From positions 1-8,777 of the forward strand of contig DAOVDN010000029.1 of NCBI GenBank assembly GCA_030669465.1: 8,777 nt of DNA, given 5' to 3'. How positions within the stretch are numbered: the first letter of the stretch is position 1; every line of letters starts with the position of its first letter. Positions 1-7,539 of the stretch are shown piece after piece. The position numbers were made by a program, and so were the translations under genes. The notes under the pieces are model-generated. The model was not told the origin of the DNA. It was given only the letters and a program-made list of their open reading frames with translations, and did not search any database. The DNA is from Desulfobacterales bacterium (GTDB taxonomy: Bacteria; Desulfobacterota; Desulfobacteria; Desulfobacterales; ETH-SRB1).

Positions 1-76
1 AAGGAAAGTACCATTTGTCAAAGTGGCACCCTGAAGTCTGGGACTATGAGAATTTCTGAAAAGGAGGGTGTTAATT
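1..76 (+). promoter_or_regulatory. 5' leader of the cold-shock gene with a strong ribosome binding site
   Basis: This stretch has no coding signal and reads as the untranslated leader of the cold-shock gene; the window cuts off its 5' end. AAGGAGG at 61-67 is a near-perfect Shine-Dalgarno, nine bases before the ATG at 77, and it decides that start. Upstream, CCAT (11-14) can pair with GTGG (23-26), and CCC (30-32) with GGG, so the leader may be structured. Cold-shock mRNAs are known to be controlled through structured leaders, but no specific thermosensor or riboswitch can be assigned. I found no acceptable -35/-10 pair inside these bases, so the promoter is probably outside the window. Confidence 0.5.
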
Positions 77-277
77 ATGGCTAATGGAATTGTAAAATGG
101 TTTAATAGCGGTAAAGGGTTTGGTTTCATTGAGCAGGAAGATGGTTCGGATGTATTTGTTCATCATTCAGCAATCAATGCAAGTGGTTTCAAGTCTCTTG
201 ATGAAGGCGACCGAGTTACCTTTGACATTGAGCAGGGTCAAAAAGGTCCTGCTGCAGCAAATGTCACTACGGTTTAG
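77..277 (+). CDS. Cold-shock protein, CspA family (single cold-shock domain)
   Basis: This encodes a 66-residue single-domain cold-shock protein, the usual family length (65-70). Such proteins are small cytoplasmic five-stranded beta barrels that bind single-stranded RNA and DNA and act as RNA chaperones. Both nucleic-acid-binding motifs are visible: the RNP1-type KGFGFI near residues 13-18 and the RNP2-type VFVHH near residues 27-31. The N-terminus [10 protein letters not shown] is typical of the family. The ATG at 77 is preferred over the in-frame GTG at 68 because the GTG touches the AAGGAGG box, whereas the ATG sits nine bases after it. The gene stands alone, convergent with the long minus-strand operon, and is closed by its own terminator. 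Which csp paralogue it is cannot be told from one gene. Confidence 0.97.
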   Translation: MANGIVKWFNSGKGFGFIEQEDGSDVFVHHSAINASGFKSLDEGDRVTFDIEQGQKGPAAANVTTV

Positions 278-294
278 ACCAATATTTCTGAGTT

Positions 295-336
295 AAAAAA
301 GGGCATTCCATCGAATTATGAGGGAATGCCTTTTTT
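295..336. terminator. Bidirectional rho-independent terminator between the cold-shock gene and the glyQ operon
   Basis: A perfect 8-bp stem, GGCATTCC (302-309) with GGAATGCC (323-330), encloses a 13-base loop. It is flanked by six A (295-300) on the left and six T (331-336) on the right. The A and T runs can extend the stem, and each provides the U-run for one strand. It therefore ends the cold-shock transcript just after its stop codon and could also end minus-strand transcripts arriving from glyQ about 410 bases away. No nearer terminator was seen after glyQ. Confidence 0.9.
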
Positions 337-745
337 GTTTTGCCTCCTAAAGATCCAGCCAATTGAAAAGAAACGCATAAAATCATGGGTATCCCGGAAA
401 TCCGCCGCCATGCCCACTATGTTTGGAGAATGTCAATATTTCCCGCAAGTCCCCAAGTGATCAGCGTCCCATAAGCAGCGCGCATTGCCTGAGCAAACCC
501 GCCTGCCTCGAGGGCATTGCGGACAGGTGGCGAGCAGGTATTTTGCATGAATTAGCGTTGCCGTTTGTTCTTATGAACATAATGAAAAGATGCATATGGC
601 CTCTTTTAATGCACGGCAGGCGGGTCGCTCTCGGCCAAAGGAGGCGGTCAGCCACGCTCAAGTCTTTCGCTCAGGCGAGGCGGGCGGGCGCTACATAATT
701 TTGCAGCGGAACATTTGTAAGCCAGTGACCTTATGGGTTATAGTT
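337..745. other. Gene-free stretch, partly GC-rich, between convergent genes
   Basis: No reading frame here has a recognisable protein, a credible start or a ribosome binding site. The short open frames on both strands are arginine-, cysteine- and proline-rich and look like chance frames in GC-rich DNA. The middle (about 480-690) is visibly richer in G and C than the neighbouring genes and carries nested inverted repeats, listed separately. After the glyQ stop no U-rich hairpin is visible before the terminator at 295-336. In many Gram-negative bacteria glyS would follow glyQ here, but no trace of a GlyS N-terminus is seen on the minus strand. Confidence 0.6.
487..688. repeat. Nested inverted repeats in a GC-rich island (possible non-autonomous element or relic)
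   Basis: ACCCGCCTGCC at 497-507 has an exact reverse complement at 615-625. GCCTGAGC at 487-494 has an exact reverse complement at 669-676. The 13-base stretch 498-510 also matches the reverse complement of 676-688 at 12 of 13 positions. The same GC-rich motif therefore occurs three times in mixed orientation, and the outer arms enclose about 180 bases. The space between the arms is more AT-rich and contains TGTTCTTATGAACA, a small dyad. No transposase is present. A miniature inverted-repeat element, a multi-copy intergenic repeat or a decayed gene are all possible; copy number elsewhere in the genome is unknown. Confidence 0.45.
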
Positions 746-1615
746 TTATTTTTTCAACATCGGAAAACCGATAGCCTCTCTCTGCTTCAGATATTCTTCT
801 GCACAAGCTCTGGCAAGATTCCTTATCCGCGCAATATAACCTGTCCTTTCCGTAACGCTGATAGCGCCACGAGCATCAAGGAGGTTAAAGGTATGTGAAC
901 ATTTCAAGCAATATTCATAAGCCGGAAGAACGAGCACCACCTTAATCATCCGCATGGCTTCAGCCTCATATTTATCGAAAATATCCAGCAGCATGCCGAC
1001 ATCTGCTTGCTCAAAATTATATGTCGACTGCTCAACTTCCTGCTGGTGATAAATATCACCGTAAGTTATATTCCCGTTCCATCGCAGGTCATACACATTG
1101 TCAATCCCTTGCAGATACATGGAGATACGTTCCAGACCATAGGTAATCTCCACAGACACAGGATGCAGTTCCATGCTTCCGGCCATCTGAAAATATGTAA
1201 ACTGGGTAATTTCCATGCCGTCAAGCCAGACTTCCCACCCAAGGCCGGATGCGCCAAGCGTGGGTGATTCCCAGTCGTCTTCAACGAACCTTATGTCATG
1301 ATCAAGCGGTTCTATGCCAAGAACTTTCAGGCTCTGCAGATACTGTTTTTGCACATCAACAGGAGAGGGTTTAAGTATTACCTGAAACTGGTAGTAATGC
1401 TGCAACCGATTAGGATTCTCGCCGTAGCGGCCATCCGTGGGACGTCTGGAAGGCTGGACATAAGCTACATTCCAGGGTTCAGGGCCAAGAGTCCTTAGAA
1501 GTGTAGCCGGATGAAATGTTCCCGCGCCAACCTCCATATCATATGGTTGAACGAGCACACATCCCTTGCGTGCCCAGAACTTTTGCAATGATAGTATAAC
1601 TTCCTGAAAATTCAT
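746..1615 (-). CDS. glyQ: Glycine--tRNA ligase alpha subunit
   Basis: This is the alpha subunit of the bacterial heterotetrameric (alpha2-beta2) glycyl-tRNA synthetase, a class II enzyme. The alpha subunit holds the site that forms glycyl-adenylate, and the beta subunit recognises tRNA-Gly. The 289 residues match the usual length. The hallmark region is visible near residues 22-75: [16 protein letters not shown], then [19 protein letters not shown] and [37 protein letters not shown] and ITYGLERI follow in the middle. The end, [11 protein letters not shown], is typical, so the gene is intact. The ATG at 1615 follows the purine-rich AGAGGAAAAGAGAG. It is the last gene of the minus-strand unit, 64 bases after the TIGR02757 gene. 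Oddly, glyS, normally adjacent and downstream, is not in the window. Confidence 0.98.
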   Translation of the reverse strand: MNFQEVILSLQKFWARKGCVLVQPYDMEVGAGTFHPATLLRTLGPEPWNVAYVQPSRRPTDGRYGENPNRLQHYYQFQVILKPSPVDVQKQYLQSLKVLGIEPLDHDIRFVEDDWESPTLGASGLGWEVWLDGMEITQFTYFQMAGSMELHPVSVEITYGLERISMYLQGIDNVYDLRWNGNITYGDIYHQQEVEQSTYNFEQADVGMLLDIFDKYEAEAMRMIKVVLVLPAYEYCLKCSHTFNLLDARGAISVTERTGYIARIRNLARACAEEYLKQREAIGFPMLKK

Positions 1616-1679
1616 CTCTCTTTTCCTCTGTACGTTATTCGGTAACCTCTCAAAAAGTTCGATTCATGCGGTTATTAGG

Positions 1680-2468
1680 CTATCTTTCTGATGTTGTCAA
1701 TGTCAAAACTATATCATTCCTTATTCCGAAGCGAGTAAGTACAAAATCATATTTTACCGGATCATCAGGAACTATCTTTTTAAAACCGGATGTTATCTCA
1801 AGAGCTGCCACCATATTTGCCTGTTTTCTTTTCGTAAGATTCAAGGCAAGGCTTATTCTGTGCATGTGCGTATCAAGGGGAATTACAAGCAAAGATAGCG
1901 GTATGCCGGCCCAGCCCCCTGGATCGACTCTGTCTTTTCTAACCATCCATCTTAAAAAAAGATTCATTCTCTTGCATGCACTCCGTTTTTCAGGCAGGGC
2001 GACAAGATGTCCGGGTTTATTTCTTCCAGCAATAAGTTGCTGTGAAAAAAAAGTCATGGCAGGGATAACATTCTCATCATCTTCCGAAAAACCGGCTAAA
2101 AAACATTCATGAAGGGAACCAAACCTGGAAATCACATTTTTAATTCCAAAAAGCAAAGCTGCAAGATGATCCTGGGCGGCAAATCTGTGGGTAAAGCCTT
2201 TAAATACTCTGTTAAGAGATTTATAAGTTGAATCTTTTAAAAACAAATAAGGAGACGGATTCATAATATCGAGCACAAATGCAACGCTCTTTAAAATTTG
2301 TGCAACCCTGCCGTATGCAAGGGAAGACGCGATAAGGCCGGCTATTTCACGGTCTCTGATCTCTTTGTATTGATACAGAAATTCAAGGGGATCAGGGTGA
2401 ACATACCTGCGTCTGTTATATTGATTGTAAAAGATGTTCAGTTTCTTTTTCAGCTTTTCCATGGACAT
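1680..2468 (-). CDS. TIGR02757 (DUF2400) family protein
   Basis: This 262-residue protein belongs to a widespread bacterial family of unknown function. Recognition rests on the family's typical phrases: YVHPDPLEFLYQYKEIRDRE with IAGLIASSLAYGRV (residues 22-54), KRMNLFLRWMVRKD (166-179), IPLDTHMHRI (196-205), and DDPVKYDFVLTRFGI near the C-terminus (235-249). The LDTHxxRI stretch resembles the VDTHxxRV segment of endonuclease III-type HhH-GPD DNA glycosylases, where the Asp is catalytic. A DNA-glycosylase-like fold is my inference, not an established activity. The ATG at 2468 lacks a clear Shine-Dalgarno; an in-frame ATG at 2462 is an alternative, and an in-frame TAA upstream limits extension. 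It lies 68 bases after the GHMP kinase gene and 64 before glyQ, so it is probably co-transcribed. Confidence 0.85.
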   Translation of the reverse strand: MSMEKLKKKLNIFYNQYNRRRYVHPDPLEFLYQYKEIRDREIAGLIASSLAYGRVAQILKSVAFVLDIMNPSPYLFLKDSTYKSLNRVFKGFTHRFAAQDHLAALLFGIKNVISRFGSLHECFLAGFSEDDENVIPAMTFFSQQLIAGRNKPGHLVALPEKRSACKRMNLFLRWMVRKDRVDPGGWAGIPLSLLVIPLDTHMHRISLALNLTKRKQANMVAALEITSGFKKIVPDDPVKYDFVLTRFGIRNDIVLTLTTSER

Positions 2469-2536
2469 TTTGAATTTTATTTTTGTGCAGTAATTATTGC
2501 TTTTTTGGCCTTACCTTTTTACCTTTGGTCCAGTTA

Positions 2537-3586
2537 TCAGCCATTAATCATTAACCCTTTAGAATCTATCTTTACATCAAGCAGGCAAGCCCCTCTTCTT
2601 CTTGAAAGGGCTTCTTTCCATATACCCCTTAACCTGTATATATCTTCGACTTCACCTATTGCCCATATACAGCCGCCTCCCCCTGCACCTGTAAATCTTG
2701 CGCCACAGTTGTTTTTAATGGCAAAATCGACAAGTTTTTCTCCCATTGAATCGAGTACCTCAGGCGTCATCTTCCTTCTTATAGCCATTTCCCTGTTCAT
2801 TGAGGCAGAAGCATCTTTAAAATTTCCTACGGTTAAAGCATCAACAAACTTTTGGGTGCATACAACTATTTCACCCCAAAGCCCGCGGTATTTGCCTGAA
2901 AGAAACTGCTCTACCCACTTCTTGTTAATATTCTTTGACTCGTGCGGAACGCCGCAATAAGCAAGCAGCAGATGCTCCTTAAAATTTTTAAAGTACCGCT
3001 TTCTGATAATGGTCTTTTTTTTGAAATAAGGTCCTTCAATATCCGATTTCCAGTACCATGCATTAACACCTCCATATGCAGCAGCAAGCTGGTCCTGAAG
3101 CCCGCACGGCACACCGGCCACGCTCCCTTCAAGAACATGAGCAAGCATTGCCGTATTTCGCCTGGAAAGAAGGCTGTCCGCCCCAATTTTTTCAAAAATC
3201 TTTGAAAACGCCGCAACAAGAGCCACCGCTGCCGCAGATGAACCACCCAGAGCGCTGCGCGGAGGCGATGATGAATCAATAACAATATGAACGTCCTCAG
3301 CCCTGAAATAGGCTGCAATTGCAAACATAAGCCCAAGCGGATGATCAAAGGGAGCTTCACTGAGAGAATACTCTGCGCTCTTAAACCCCCTTGAAGAAAT
3401 TTTTACCATGCCTCCGCTATAGGGGAGAAGACGTACCCGCGTCCTTAAGTCTACTGCTATGTTAAAGGTGCACGGAGAAAGGTGTCTGAGCGGATAATAA
3501 AACGTATTGATATCCAGTGTCCCGCCCATATCGATCCTGCACGGGGCCGATACCTCTATATGCTCTGTTTCAAAGATGTTTCTCAA
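2537..3586 (-). CDS. GHMP-family sugar kinase (heptose-phosphate/fucose kinase-like), substrate unknown
   Basis: The 349-residue product is a cytoplasmic ATP-dependent small-molecule kinase of the galactokinase-homoserine-mevalonate-phosphomevalonate superfamily. All three family motifs are present: motif 1 SAPCRIDMGG (residues 13-22), the ATP-binding motif 2 PPRSALGGSSAAA (108-120), and motif 3 GARFTGAGGGGCIWAI (295-310). QDQLAAAYGGVN (164-175) resembles the segment of the HddA-type D-glycero-D-manno-heptose 7-phosphate kinase and fucokinase branch. A sugar or sugar-phosphate substrate is therefore likely, but which one is unclear, and no other nucleotide-sugar genes are nearby. The start is TTG at 3586. 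It sits four bases after the recO stop, with a G-rich Shine-Dalgarno (GGAGGGGG) inside the recO end, and the next in-frame Met (residue 20) would remove motif 1. Tight spacing suggests translational coupling to recO. Confidence 0.88.
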   Translation of the reverse strand: MRNIFETEHIEVSAPCRIDMGGTLDINTFYYPLRHLSPCTFNIAVDLRTRVRLLPYSGGMVKISSRGFKSAEYSLSEAPFDHPLGLMFAIAAYFRAEDVHIVIDSSSPPRSALGGSSAAAVALVAAFSKIFEKIGADSLLSRRNTAMLAHVLEGSVAGVPCGLQDQLAAAYGGVNAWYWKSDIEGPYFKKKTIIRKRYFKNFKEHLLLAYCGVPHESKNINKKWVEQFLSGKYRGLWGEIVVCTQKFVDALTVGNFKDASASMNREMAIRRKMTPEVLDSMGEKLVDFAIKNNCGARFTGAGGGGCIWAIGEVEDIYRLRGIWKEALSRRRGACLLDVKIDSKGLMING

Positions 3587-3590
3587 TCCC

Positions 3591-4361
3591 TCATCCCCCT
3601 CCCCTTATCTGCCGCAGAAATTTCAGGCTCTTAGGCTCCTTGCCCAAATGATATGGCACAAACAACTCTAAAAATTCCAGGCCTTCCCTTAAAGCCTGTG
3701 ATGTAAATCTGATTCTTCTTGCCTTTGTTAAGTCCCCGCTTTCAATCCATAAAAGCTGTTTGATCGTTCCTTTTGAAAGATATATCTTTCTTAAAGATCC
3801 GGAAGCGCACCTGTCGCATACAAGAGCTCCGCTTATAAGATCAAAGGCGATCTTTACCTGCCGCAGCTCGTTTATTCCGATCTTGCAGATGCTGCAATAT
3901 CTTAAGTTTGGACAAAGGCCGGCTATTGTCATAAATCTCATCTGAAAGAGGATGGAAAGCGCCTCCTCTGGTGTGTGGCCAAGATCGAGTTCTCCCAATA
4001 CGTGCTGAAATAAATAGTAAAGCCTGGTCTGTTTTTCGTCATTTTCCATCCATTTATTAATTAATTCAGACCAGTAACTGGCATATGCCGTCTTTTTTAT
4101 ATCAGCCCTGATTCCGGAAAAGGGCTCTTTTAATGTTGCTTCCTGCAAAACAGGGAGCCCTTTCCTGCGGCCGGCGCTGCAGACCACATCCAAAACAGAG
4201 AAGAGTTCAAGTATGCCTGAAAATCGTTTGCTACTTTTTTTTGCGGATTTTGCTATTACGGAAATCTTGCCATTGTTTAATGTAAAAAACGTAATGATAA
4301 GATCGTAATCTCCGAAATCCATCCGGCGGAGCATGATGGCGGGCGTGGAAAAACCTGACAT
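3591..4361 (-). CDS. recO: DNA repair protein RecO
   Basis: RecO loads RecA onto SSB-coated single-stranded DNA with RecR in the RecFOR pathway and can anneal complementary strands. The N-terminal OB-fold region reads STPAIMLRRMDFGDYDLIITFFT, followed by GKISVIAKSAKKSSKR (positively charged). The alpha-helical core contains the typical RFMTIAGLCPNLRYC. Four cysteines in two C-x2-C pairs (CSIC and CDRC, residues 156/159 and 182/185) form the family's zinc site. At 256 residues it is close to the usual length. I chose the ATG at 4361, four bases after the mgtE stop. An in-frame TTG at 4376 would add five residues and overlap mgtE, and neither has a good Shine-Dalgarno. Tight spacing on both sides puts it in the operon with mgtE and the GHMP kinase gene. 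Confidence 0.96.
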   Translation of the reverse strand: MSGFSTPAIMLRRMDFGDYDLIITFFTLNNGKISVIAKSAKKSSKRFSGILELFSVLDVVCSAGRRKGLPVLQEATLKEPFSGIRADIKKTAYASYWSELINKWMENDEKQTRLYYLFQHVLGELDLGHTPEEALSILFQMRFMTIAGLCPNLRYCSICKIGINELRQVKIAFDLISGALVCDRCASGSLRKIYLSKGTIKQLLWIESGDLTKARRIRFTSQALREGLEFLELFVPYHLGKEPKSLKFLRQIRGGG

Positions 4362-4365
4362 GTAT

Positions 4366-5718
4366 TCATATACCAAGGAGAGTTGTGGCGATATTAAAAT
4401 ACAAAAATACGCTGACGATGTCGATAGCTGTTGTTACAAAAGGACCTGTCGCAACAGCAGGATCAATATTTAACCTGGCAAAGAACATAGGCGCCAGAGA
4501 ACCTGAGAGCGCTGCCAGAGACATGGAAGAGATCACAGCAAGTCCCACGGATAAGGCAAGCGCCTCTCTGCTATATTGAAGCTGAGCAACCAGGCCAACG
4601 AAAAACCCATAAACTATACCCAATATCAAACCGATAGTAAGCTCCTTAAAAACAACAGGCCATAAATCTCTTACGTTGAGACGACCTGTTGCAAGACCAC
4701 GTACCACAATAGTGGAGGACTGGATACCAATATTGCCACTCATCCCCATGATAACGGGTATAAATGCCGCAATATAGGCTACCTTGCTTAAGCTCTCTTG
4801 AAAGTGGCTAATAACAAAAGATGCGATTATTCCGCCAATACAACACGCAAAGAGCCAGGGTAGGCGGATTCTTATACTTTTTAAGACAGACTTTGTTTCA
4901 ACAAACTCCTCGCCTGCTCCTGCCATTTTCAATATATCTTCTGTTGCCTCTTCTCTGATGATATCAATAACATCATCCACGGTAACAATACCTACCAGCT
5001 TGTTTGTCTCGTCCACAACCGGCACAGCCAGAATATCATAGTGGGCAACAATTTTTGCCACCTCTTCCTGATCCATATCGGTTTTCACTGCAAACACGTC
5101 CGTTGTCATGAAGTCTTTAAGCGGAGTATCAGGCTGAACCACCACAAGCTGTCTTAAAGAACATACGCCTGTCAGCTTGCCATATTCATCCACAACATAA
5201 AGATAAAAAGGCATCTCCACATCCATATATTCTTTTTGCAGGGACCTGATTGCATCAGCGGCGGTTTTATCCTCTCTCAAAGCAATAAAATCAGGAACCA
5301 TGATACCGCCTGCTGTATCATCATCATAACGAAGCAGGCCCTCAACCTCTTCGGATCCCTCTTTTTTCATCTTTTCAAGGATGGCATCGGATTTTTCCTC
5401 CGGCAGTCGTCCTATCAAATCCGCAACATCATCAGTAGGCATATGATCAAGAATTTCAACGACATGATCCAGATCCATCCCTTCAATAAGATTCAGAAAG
5501 ATATCTTCATCGAGCTCGCTGAAAAGCTCACCCTTTTTCTCAATGTCCTCTATCAAGTCAAAGAGCTTACGCTGGTTGGAAAGTGATAAAGAATGGAAGA
5601 CCGCAGAGAGGTCTGACGTATGTGTTTTGTTCACAATCTTCAGGAGGTGGGCTACAGCTCCACGCCTGAGCAGCCTCTTAATGCTTTCAACAAGTATTTT
5701 ATCGCGATCACCCTGCAT
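4366..5718 (-). CDS. mgtE: Magnesium transporter MgtE
   Basis: MgtE is a homodimeric inner-membrane Mg2+ channel whose cytoplasmic domains sense Mg2+ and close the pore when it is plentiful. The 450-residue protein shows the full architecture: an acidic superhelical N domain (about 25-130, with MPTDDVADLIGRLP), two CBS domains (about 137-198 and 200-260, with PVVDETNKLVGIVTVDDVID), a connecting helix, and a five-helix membrane domain from about 285 to the end. The pore signature PVIMGMSGNIGIQSS (321-335) and the stretch DPAVATGPFVTTAIDI (419-434), with the conserved selectivity Asp at 433, are intact. The ATG at 5718 lies 18 bases after the RodZ-like stop, without an obvious Shine-Dalgarno. 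Its place between the RodZ-like gene and recO points to co-transcription rather than a dedicated Mg2+ riboswitch; none was seen. Confidence 0.97.
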   Translation of the reverse strand: MQGDRDKILVESIKRLLRRGAVAHLLKIVNKTHTSDLSAVFHSLSLSNQRKLFDLIEDIEKKGELFSELDEDIFLNLIEGMDLDHVVEILDHMPTDDVADLIGRLPEEKSDAILEKMKKEGSEEVEGLLRYDDDTAGGIMVPDFIALREDKTAADAIRSLQKEYMDVEMPFYLYVVDEYGKLTGVCSLRQLVVVQPDTPLKDFMTTDVFAVKTDMDQEEVAKIVAHYDILAVPVVDETNKLVGIVTVDDVIDIIREEATEDILKMAGAGEEFVETKSVLKSIRIRLPWLFACCIGGIIASFVISHFQESLSKVAYIAAFIPVIMGMSGNIGIQSSTIVVRGLATGRLNVRDLWPVVFKELTIGLILGIVYGFFVGLVAQLQYSREALALSVGLAVISSMSLAALSGSLAPMFFARLNIDPAVATGPFVTTAIDIVSVFLYFNIATTLLGI

Positions 5719-5736
5719 AATTACATTGCCGTCCGT

Positions 5737-6498
5737 TTATGGAATCTGAACATTAACAACCTCTCCGCTCTTTCCAGGAACCTTTACAGGTTTACCATTC
5801 AAACTCAAGTTAACTCCGGCAGCATTGCCGATAAGGAGATTAAAACCGGAAGATGCTTCAAGCTCCAGCCGATCTCCCGGCTTCAGGCTATACTGTTTTG
5901 GACTCCGGCCGTCCATAATTATTTTTATCCATGTATCTTCAATAGTCATTATCTCCAGCAATAACTTTTCTTCAAATTTTTCAGAACGCTTCTTTGCAAA
6001 ATCAGGTACAAAGTCCTGACTCTGAGGAGGTTTGGAAACAATCTCTTGGTTATTCTCGCCTATATTGTCCTCGGTTACCTGCTTATTAAATTGGCCATCG
6101 GCTGAAGGATAGTGTTGAAAAATGGATGTTGCAAAAACAGACAAAGCAATAATGCACATTAGTGCTCCAAGAGAGAGACCTAAACGGAACCAAAAGGCTC
6201 TGCCGGACTCCGGCAAATCAACGCGGGAGTCAGCAGCTCCCTGAAAAGCTCGGAGGCTTGACAGGTAACGTCTAACAGCCTCATCTCCATCAGCACCAAC
6301 AGCTTTTGCATAAGCACGCAAAAACCCCTTTATAAAAACCCCGGCAGGCAGTCTGCCGTGATCTTCCTTTTCAATAAGAAGGAGATTATCTACTCTTATC
6401 TTTGTTTCCTTTGAAACCTCTTCAAGACTGATCCCTTTTTCAAGTCTTACAGCCTTGAGATAACGCCCAAATGAAAGAGAGTTTTTATCAGTAGTCAT
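5737..6498 (-). CDS. RodZ-like membrane-anchored helix-turn-helix protein
   Basis: The 253-residue protein has the RodZ layout. A cytoplasmic HTH domain covers about 9-80 (FGRYLKAVRLEKGISLEEVS, then the typical LPAGVFIKGFLRAYAKAVG). One membrane segment lies at about 105-127 (LGLSLGALMCIIALSVFAT). A polar linker follows, and then a beta-rich periplasmic domain (about 179-253, TWIKIIMDGRSPKQYSLKPGD) like the DUF4115 end of RodZ. In E. coli RodZ links MreB to the cell-wall elongation machinery; the HTH domain binds MreB rather than mainly DNA. This copy is shorter than E. coli RodZ (337 residues), mostly in the linker. It starts at ATG 6498, seven bases after the SurA-like stop. A role in cell shape is inferred from architecture; mreB is not in the window. 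Confidence 0.9.
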   Translation of the reverse strand: MTTDKNSLSFGRYLKAVRLEKGISLEEVSKETKIRVDNLLLIEKEDHGRLPAGVFIKGFLRAYAKAVGADGDEAVRRYLSSLRAFQGAADSRVDLPESGRAFWFRLGLSLGALMCIIALSVFATSIFQHYPSADGQFNKQVTEDNIGENNQEIVSKPPQSQDFVPDFAKKRSEKFEEKLLLEIMTIEDTWIKIIMDGRSPKQYSLKPGDRLELEASSGFNLLIGNAAGVNLSLNGKPVKVPGKSGEVVNVQIP

Positions 6499-6505
6499 AA
6501 TCTTA

Positions 6506-7519
6506 CTATTTTATGATCTTTATATGAGATCGTTTGCGAAGATTCTCGAGCCATGACTGGAATTTTTTATCGTTTATCTCATTAAAAAGCTTTTCTTCAA
6601 TCTCTGGCGATACTTCCTCAAGTGACTTTCCCTGAGTCTTTACAATCTCCTGTATAAAAAAGATCTGATACCCCTGATCAGTATCAAGCACAGATGTAAA
6701 CTCACCTGCATTCATCTCTTTTATTGCCTCTTGCAATTGTGGTGAAAGCTCATCAAAGCCGAATAATCCTAAATCCCCTCCTTCAGCGGCTAATGATGAC
6801 TCAGAGTTAATACCGGCCATGTTTTCAAAGGGTTCTCCTTTTTTTAGCTTTGCCAGAATCGCTTCCATTTTCTTAAAAACTGCGAGTTTTTCTGCTTCAT
6901 TGGCGAAAGGCGAAACCCTCATAATTATGTTCCGGAGACGATATTTCTTCTCTCCACAATACTTATCACTGTGACTTTCGTAATAAGACTTTATATCCTC
7001 CCTGGTAATTACAATCTTGGATCTTATTTCAAGGTTAACCAGCTTTGTCCTGAGTATCTGTTCCTTTATACGCTTACGATACACTTCCATGGTTAACCCT
7101 TCACCAGCCAACGCCTCTCTTAGCTCCTCATCAGTATAAAAACTTGCTTCTTTAATATGCTCAATTGTGCTGTCTATTTCTTTTTCACTTACTGCAATCC
7201 TGGATCTTTTTATTTCCTGATCTGTAAGTTTCCGATCAATGAGCTGATTGAGTATATCCTCACGAACCCTAAAGAGCATTTTGCGCTCTTTTTCAAAAGG
7301 GTATCCAAGCGCTCTGATTCGTGCTGCATATGGTTTAAACAACTCGTCCAGCTCGGAAAGCACAATTATATCATCGTTAACCACAGCTACAATCCGATCA
7401 ACAATTTCTGCGCTTTCTGCACTGACAATTATGGAAAAACCGAACATATAGAAAAGAACAATATATATTGCACAACATGCTAAATGTTTTAACACTTTCC
7501 TAAAATATTTATCTCTCAT
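6506..7519 (-). CDS. SurA-like periplasmic peptidyl-prolyl cis-trans isomerase (one parvulin domain)
   Basis: SurA-type chaperones bind unfolded outer-membrane proteins in the periplasm. From the ATG at 7519 the product has 337 residues. It has a basic N-terminus and a hydrophobic stretch (ACCAIYIVLFYMFGFSIIV), then a likely signal peptidase I site after VSA or ESA (residues 34-37). A SurA N-domain begins at IVDRIVAVVNDDIIVLSELD. One parvulin domain covers about 192-292 (KYRLRNIIMRVSP to GGDLGLFGFDELSPQLQEAI to GYQIFFIQEI), and a C-terminal helix returns to the chaperone module. E. coli SurA has two parvulin domains. The ATG at 7519 is preferred, with GGA six bases upstream; ATG 7525 is possible. 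A TTG at 7585 would translate the octamer repeats and bury the signal peptide, so I rejected it. It lies seven bases before the RodZ-like gene. Confidence 0.93.
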   Translation of the reverse strand: MRDKYFRKVLKHLACCAIYIVLFYMFGFSIIVSAESAEIVDRIVAVVNDDIIVLSELDELFKPYAARIRALGYPFEKERKMLFRVREDILNQLIDRKLTDQEIKRSRIAVSEKEIDSTIEHIKEASFYTDEELREALAGEGLTMEVYRKRIKEQILRTKLVNLEIRSKIVITREDIKSYYESHSDKYCGEKKYRLRNIIMRVSPFANEAEKLAVFKKMEAILAKLKKGEPFENMAGINSESSLAAEGGDLGLFGFDELSPQLQEAIKEMNAGEFTSVLDTDQGYQIFFIQEIVKTQGKSLEEVSPEIEEKLFNEINDKKFQSWLENLRKRSHIKIIK

Positions 7520-7539
7520 TTTCATTCCATCTTGATATT

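Noticed and set aside
423..698. Open frames on both strands in the GC-rich patch
   Set aside because: No known motif, no ribosome binding site, overlapping frames on opposite strands and a composition explained by the inverted repeats.
2490..2510. Weak AT-rich stem followed by six T on the plus strand
   Set aside because: Only about five base pairs including G-U, and no plus-strand gene to terminate.
2494..2544. 16-residue minus-strand frame (MADNWTKGKKVRPKKQ) between the kinase and TIGR02757 genes
   Set aside because: Too short and unfamiliar, overlaps the kinase end and has no clear ribosome binding site; likely chance.
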